A stretch of 53,712 nt of DNA from Porphyromonadaceae bacterium UBA4262 (lineage in GTDB: Bacteria; Bacteroidota; Bacteroidia; Bacteroidales; Muribaculaceae): positions 1 to 53,712 of the forward strand of contig DGWI01000024.1 in the NCBI GenBank assembly GCA_002396085.1, written 5' to 3'. Below the pieces are notes generated by a model. The model was not told where the DNA came from. It saw only the letters and a program-made list of their open reading frames with translations, and did no database searches. Position numbers and translations under genes: made by a program. This document shows, one piece after another, positions 49,692 through 53,712 of this stretch; the first letter of the stretch is position 1; every line of letters begins with the position of its first letter.

Positions 49692-51371
49692 ATGAAAAAA
49701 CTTTACACCCTTGCCTTATATATTGCAACCCTGACTGCAACTTTGCAGGCATCCATCCCTGTAGGCTACTACAACACGCTGGCCGGCAAGAGCGGACAGG
49801 CGCTGAAAAATGCCATTCATGATCTGGCCATACAACGCACTGTGCACAGTTACGGAAGTCTGTGGACTTACTTCCCTCAGACCGACTGTATGCCCGATGA
49901 CCACAGCCGCGTGTGGGACATGTATAGCGACTATACCTACTACTTCAGTTCACAACCGGGCAACAGCACCAGTGGCATGAACAAAGAGCACTCGGTGCCC
50001 AAGAGCTGGTGGGGCGGCTATACCGAGAGCCAAGGCTACATCGCCTACACCGACCTGAACCATCTCTATCCCAGCGACGCAACAGCCAACGGTGCCAAGT
50101 TGCACTATCCACTGGGCGAGGTGTCGCGTGTCGACTTTGACAACGGCTGCACTCGCACGGGCTCGCCCAAGGCCGGTCAGGGCGGTGGATCGAGCATGGT
50201 CTTTGAACCCGACGATCGCTACAAGGGCGACTTTGCTCGCACCTACATGTATATGGCCAGTGCCTATCAGGACTACCAGTGGAAGTACACCTGGATGATG
50301 GGCAATGGATCGTGGCTCACGCTCAACCAGTGGTCAATCGACCTGCTGCTGCGCTGGGCTCGTGAGGACCCTGTGAGCGACAAGGAGAAAGACCGCAACG
50401 ATGCCGTCTACCGTTGTCAGAACAACCGCAACCCATTCATCGATTTTCCCGACTTGATGGAGTACATCTGGGGCAACCACAGTGGTGAAGTGTTCACTGG
50501 TGGTGATGATGTGATTGATGGCCCACCCGAACTCATATCACCCGTCCAGAATGCCGAAATCTACTTTGGCGAAGTGGCATTGGGACGTAACCTGAGCATC
50601 ACAATCTACATCAAGGGACACAACTTGACAAGCAACCTGTCAGTGACTATCTATCGCGACGATGCAGCCATGTTCTCACTGCCCGTGAGCCAGATAGACC
50701 GCTCGACAGCCAACAGTAGTCAGGGTTACCCGCTCACCATCACTTACACCCCCACCGAACTGGGCGACCATAAGGCACGCTTGCTCATCAGTGACGGCGG
50801 CTTGACCGGCAGTTTCGGCATGAGTCTGAACGCCAGTTGCCGCGCTGTCCCCAACCTCAGTGCCGTCACAGCCTTGCCAGCACAGGAGATCACCGATAGT
50901 GGCTACGTTGCCAGTTGGCAACCCACATCTGATGAGGTCGATTACTTTGTAGTCAACCGCACCATCTATGATCGTCAAGGTAGCATCGTAGACAGTGAGT
51001 CATTCACCACCGATGATGCCACCGAGACCACCTATCGATTCACCGACCGTAACCCCGAGCACACGCACACCTATACCGTGCAGGCCTACCGATTGGGTTA
51101 CTTGTCGCCCGAGTCAAACGTGATCACCATTGACCACAGCGGCATCACTGGCGTTGAGGCCGACCGTCCACTAGCCCTGCTGCCAACCGAAGGCGGAGTG
51201 TTGGTCAAGTGCAGCGAGCCGCTACTCAACGTGATGGTCTATACCACTCACGGCCAAGTGGTGCGGCACATTGATGAGGTGCGCAATGATGACATTATCT
51301 CGCTGCCAGCGGGCATCTACATCCTCACAATGCGCCAGAGTCGCCAGGCCTATAAAATTGTGGTGTTCTAG
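49692..51371 (+). CDS. secreted endonuclease I family nuclease with Fn3-like and sorting domains
   Basis: A 559-residue protein. ATG at 49692 is chosen because it opens the signal peptide (MKKLYTLALYIATLTATLQA). The endonuclease I domain (about 25-275) has NKEHSVPKSWW, TDLNHLYPSDATAN, GDFARTYMYMA and NNRNPFIDFPDLMEYIWG, the standard catalytic His/Asn set of the EndA/Vvn family. A beta-sandwich domain and a fibronectin-III-like domain (about 395-490) follow. The C-terminus (MVYTTHGQVVRHIDEV, ISLPAGIYILTMRQS, YKIVVF) matches the Por/T9SS type A sorting domain. Predicted to be exported across the outer membrane and to degrade extracellular DNA. Confidence 0.9.
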   Translation: MKKLYTLALYIATLTATLQASIPVGYYNTLAGKSGQALKNAIHDLAIQRTVHSYGSLWTYFPQTDCMPDDHSRVWDMYSDYTYYFSSQPGNSTSGMNKEHSVPKSWWGGYTESQGYIAYTDLNHLYPSDATANGAKLHYPLGEVSRVDFDNGCTRTGSPKAGQGGGSSMVFEPDDRYKGDFARTYMYMASAYQDYQWKYTWMMGNGSWLTLNQWSIDLLLRWAREDPVSDKEKDRNDAVYRCQNNRNPFIDFPDLMEYIWGNHSGEVFTGGDDVIDGPPELISPVQNAEIYFGEVALGRNLSITIYIKGHNLTSNLSVTIYRDDAAMFSLPVSQIDRSTANSSQGYPLTITYTPTELGDHKARLLISDGGLTGSFGMSLNASCRAVPNLSAVTALPAQEITDSGYVASWQPTSDEVDYFVVNRTIYDRQGSIVDSESFTTDDATETTYRFTDRNPEHTHTYTVQAYRLGYLSPESNVITIDHSGITGVEADRPLALLPTEGGVLVKCSEPLLNVMVYTTHGQVVRHIDEVRNDDIISLPAGIYILTMRQSRQAYKIVVF

Positions 51372-51412
51372 CAGTTGATTATTCGCATTAACCATATAAT
51401 AAACAAATGCTT

Positions 51413-52396
51413 ATGAAAAAAATTACATTTCTGATGATTGGATTGGCTGCATTGCTGAGCCAGCCAGTAGTTAACGCTCAAGAGGTGGTCACTCCCCCCG
51501 AGGGCATCGCGCCCGCCATGTATGTCTTCACAGGTCATGATACCTATGTCAACCGCGACAAGACATTTGAGGTGCAGATTGTCATGGACAATGACCAGGT
51601 CTATATCCAGGGACTGAGCGAGTATTACACCGCCGGTTGGGTTAAGGGTACCCTGGCCGATGCTGTTCTCACCATTCCCAGCATGTACATGGGGACATTT
51701 AACTTCTGGGGCGATGACTATCCCCTGGACTTCGATGGTGCCACATTCACCTACGATGAGGATGCCAACACCTTCACTGCCCCCGATGGATACACCACAT
51801 CGGTCGAGGGTGAGGTGCTTGACGAGTTCAACAATGTGGTGCTGACCGGTGCTGTGGCCGAGGCTGCAACCCCTGCCACCCCCGAGATCACAGCCTTCAC
51901 CAGCGACGATTATGGTTATTACGTCACCATGAACATCCCCGTACAGGATGTCGATGGCAATGACCTGTATGCTTCGCTACTGTCCTATGTGATGTACTAT
52001 CAGAAGGGCGACCAGGTCTATACCTATGAGTTGACCCAGGACAAGTATGAGTTCCAGGAAGTTGAGAGCATGACCGAAGTTCCCTACAACTACACCGACA
52101 ACTACGATGTGGACGAGGGTGGCAAGCAGGTTTACATCTATGCCGACGACATTGATGAGTGGACTGCCTTTGGTGTAAAGAGTATCTATCGTGCCGGTGG
52201 TGAGGCTAACGAGAGCCCCATTTTCTGGTTCCCGTTGACCACTGTCGGCATCAGTGACATCAACGCCACACAGGTGGCCGACACACGCTACCTTGACCTG
52301 CAGGGACGCATGGTCGATGGCAACGCCAGCGGACTGCTCATCAAGGTTGAGCGCATGCACGACGGCACTGTCCGCGCCACCAAGGTCGTGCGTTAA
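51413..52396 (+). CDS. secreted protein with C-terminal sorting-like domain, function unknown
   Basis: A 327-residue protein. ATG at 51413 is preferred over ATG at 51407 because it gives a standard MKKITFLMIGLAALLSQPVV signal peptide. The mature chain is acidic, rich in Tyr, Asp and Thr, and beta-rich, with no recognised enzyme motif. The C-terminal 50 residues (TRYLDLQGRMV, GLLIKVERMHDGTVRATKVV) resemble the short sorting-type C-terminal domain found on many exported Bacteroidales proteins, as in the endonuclease next door. A strong terminator follows. Confidence 0.7.
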   Translation: MKKITFLMIGLAALLSQPVVNAQEVVTPPEGIAPAMYVFTGHDTYVNRDKTFEVQIVMDNDQVYIQGLSEYYTAGWVKGTLADAVLTIPSMYMGTFNFWGDDYPLDFDGATFTYDEDANTFTAPDGYTTSVEGEVLDEFNNVVLTGAVAEAATPATPEITAFTSDDYGYYVTMNIPVQDVDGNDLYASLLSYVMYYQKGDQVYTYELTQDKYEFQEVESMTEVPYNYTDNYDVDEGGKQVYIYADDIDEWTAFGVKSIYRAGGEANESPIFWFPLTTVGISDINATQVADTRYLDLQGRMVDGNASGLLIKVERMHDGTVRATKVVR

Positions 52397-52420
52397 CGCG
52401 CCTTTTAACCAACAACAAAC

Positions 52421-52451
52421 AGGGACAGCGGGTACATTATCCGCTGTCCCT
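52421..52451 (+). terminator. rho-independent terminator
   Basis: GGGACAGCGG (52422-52431) pairs perfectly with CCGCTGTCCC (52441-52450) across a nine-base loop, followed by TTGTCTTG. Confidence 0.8.
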
Positions 52452-52525
52452 TGTCTTGTGAGCAGATGATTTGTCCAGAAAGTGCGCCCTATTCTGGCTA
52501 CTATACAAACCAATATTCAAGAAAT

Positions 52526-52556
52526 TTTTAGTATTCAACTAAAAATTGTACCTTTG
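52526..52556 (+). promoter_or_regulatory. promoter of the GlmU-like gene
   Basis: TTTT (52526-52529, one mismatch to TTTG), a 19-base spacer and a perfect TACCTTTG (52549-52556), eight bases before the ATG at 52565. Confidence 0.65.
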
Positions 52557-52564
52557 CGGCGAAT

Positions 52565-53712
52565 ATGAAACGCAACATTATTATCTTTGACGACACCGAG
52601 GTGCGCCGTCACCTGTTGCCGCTGAGTTACACGCGGCCCGTGGCACACCTGCGTGTGGGCATCACCACCATTGACGAGAAGTGGCGTTCGATGCTCGGCG
52701 ATGCCACCTATAGTTATCTGACCGTACCTTACCTCAAGGGAAAATATCCACTGCGTGCCCGCCGTGACAACCTACTGGTGGCAGGCCATGTCATCCCCAC
52801 GCCCGAACTGGCACAACAAGTGCTGCAACTTCAACATGGCGAGGCGCTAATGGTGGGTGAAGACCTGATAGCCTTCAATGGGTCGGCCAACGATTTTGAC
52901 AACAAGCACTGGCGTAAGGTGGTCTACCCCGAGGCCAAGCCCGACATGATTACGCGGCCCTATCATATCTTCTTGCTCAATGGCAAGGTGCTGGAGGCCG
53001 ACTTCATGCGACTGACCGCAGGCCGCTCCTCGCAACCGCTGTCCGAGAGCAATGTAATCATCGGTGACCGCGACCGCATCTTTGTCGAGGAGGGTGCCTG
53101 GGTCGAAGGTGCATTCCTGAATACGCACGAGGGTCCCATCTACATTGGCCATGATGTAGAGGTGATGGAGGGTGCTATGATTCGCGGGGGATTTGCTGCT
53201 TGCGATCATGTCAAGGTGCGCATGGGTGCCAAGGTGTACGGTGCCACCACGCTAGGCCCCTATTGTAAGATAGGTGGTGAGGTCGAGAACACGGTGATGA
53301 TTGGCTACAGCAACAAGGCACACGATGGTTTCTTGGGCGACGCAGTCATCGGCGAATGGTGCAACCTGGGCGGCGGTACCACGGCAAGCGACCTGAAGAA
53401 CGACTACAGCGAAATCAAGGTGTGGGACTATGTCGAGCAGCGATTTGTGCGCACAGGGCTACAGTTCTGCGGCCTCATTATGGGTGACCACAGCAAGACG
53501 GGTGTCAACAGCATGATCAACACCGCCACCGTGCTGGGTGTGGGGGTCAATATCCACGGCGCTGGCTTCCCACGCAACTTTGTCGCCTCATTCCAGGAGG
53601 GCAGTGCCACGGCAGGCTTCAAGAACGTGCCGTTACAGACCTTCTTCGGCATCGCCGAGCGTGTGATGGCCCGTCGCAATGTCGAGTTGACCGATGCCGA
53701 CCGCGACATCTT
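52565..53712 (+). CDS. GlmU-like sugar-phosphate nucleotidyltransferase, 3' end outside window
   Basis: The frame is open from ATG at 52565 to the window end, 382 codons. The start KRNIIIFDDTEVRRHLLPLS then TRPVAHLRVGITTIDEKW is the typical beginning of Bacteroidota GlmU-like proteins with a nucleotidyltransferase domain. From about residue 170 the chain runs through hexapeptide-type repeats (NVIIGDRDRIFVEEGAWVEG, IYIGHDVEVMEGAMIRGGF, VGVGVNIHGAGFP), a left-handed beta-helix. It probably activates a sugar phosphate to a nucleotide-sugar; the exact substrate is not clear and it is distinct from canonical bifunctional GlmU. Divergence from other features is clean, with its own promoter. Confidence 0.85.
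   Translation, partial: MKRNIIIFDDTEVRRHLLPLSYTRPVAHLRVGITTIDEKWRSMLGDATYSYLTVPYLKGKYPLRARRDNLLVAGHVIPTPELAQQVLQLQHGEALMVGEDLIAFNGSANDFDNKHWRKVVYPEAKPDMITRPYHIFLLNGKVLEADFMRLTAGRSSQPLSESNVIIGDRDRIFVEEGAWVEGAFLNTHEGPIYIGHDVEVMEGAMIRGGFAACDHVKVRMGAKVYGATTLGPYCKIGGEVENTVMIGYSNKAHDGFLGDAVIGEWCNLGGGTTASDLKNDYSEIKVWDYVEQRFVRTGLQFCGLIMGDHSKTGVNSMINTATVLGVGVNIHGAGFPRNFVASFQEGSATAGFKNVPLQTFFGIAERVMARRNVELTDADRDI

Noticed and set aside
1..53712. tRNA or rRNA genes, prophage or complete insertion sequence
   Set aside because: No rRNA or tRNA sequence was recognised on inspection, and no transposase, integrase or phage structural protein is encoded; a search with tRNA and IS models would be needed to exclude small remnants.

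Overview
This window is chromosomal DNA from a member of the Bacteroidota, most likely order Bacteroidales (Prevotella- or Muribaculaceae-like). The evidence is the TAnnTTTG-type -7 boxes (several with a TTTG or near-TTTG element 19-20 bases upstream), the lack of clear Shine-Dalgarno sequences, lipoproteins with a CGNDEP/CSDE-type start to the mature chain, a TonB-dependent receptor, very large alpha-2-macroglobulin-like proteins, and C-terminal domains of the Por/type IX secretion kind. I cannot name the genus or species.

Bases 1-19210, envelope region. A TonB-dependent receptor is followed by four related lipoproteins, an ECF sigma factor, a one-TM candidate anti-sigma protein and a small LTxxQ (Spy/CpxP-like) periplasmic protein. 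From 3630 to 7736 these appear to form one operon that ends at a clear terminator. Two tandem 5.5-kb genes for alpha-2-macroglobulin-like proteins follow. Both have lost the CxEQ thioester motif, and the first carries an inserted segment resembling the SusC/RagA signature.

Bases 19211-39340, surface polysaccharide locus. It holds UDP-galactopyranose mutase (glf), a Wzx flippase, an EpsG-type Wzy polymerase, nine glycosyltransferases, an acyltransferase-3 membrane protein, a PglC-size initiating phosphosugar transferase, and a second transcription unit with a strong promoter. That unit encodes a NeuD/PglD-like left-handed beta-helix acyltransferase, an acyl carrier protein, two KAS III enzymes, an SDR ketoreductase, another glycosyltransferase and a metallo-beta-lactamase-fold hydrolase. 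With no dehydratase or enoyl reductase present, the simplest reading is local synthesis of a 3-hydroxyacyl-ACP (for example 3-hydroxybutyryl-ACP) used to N- or O-acylate a sugar of the glycan. This is the most interesting system in the window. The locus is a mosaic of AT-rich and more GC-balanced genes. There are no Wza/Wzc/Wzz-type genes and, apart from glf, no nucleotide-sugar synthesis genes, so these must lie elsewhere.

Bases 39341-53712, mostly housekeeping. A decayed SLC13-type transporter (internal deletion) is followed by divergent efp and rpmH, then dnaB, convergent radC with a membrane glycosyltransferase, sbcD-sbcC, two secreted proteins with sorting-type C-terminal domains (one an endonuclease I family nuclease), and a GlmU-like nucleotidyltransferase cut by the window end.

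A cross-cutting theme is short tandem heptanucleotide repeats of three families (AATTAAG, AATGCAC, GTTACGA). They lie at gene ends and also inside glycosyltransferase reading frames, where a change of one unit would shift the frame.
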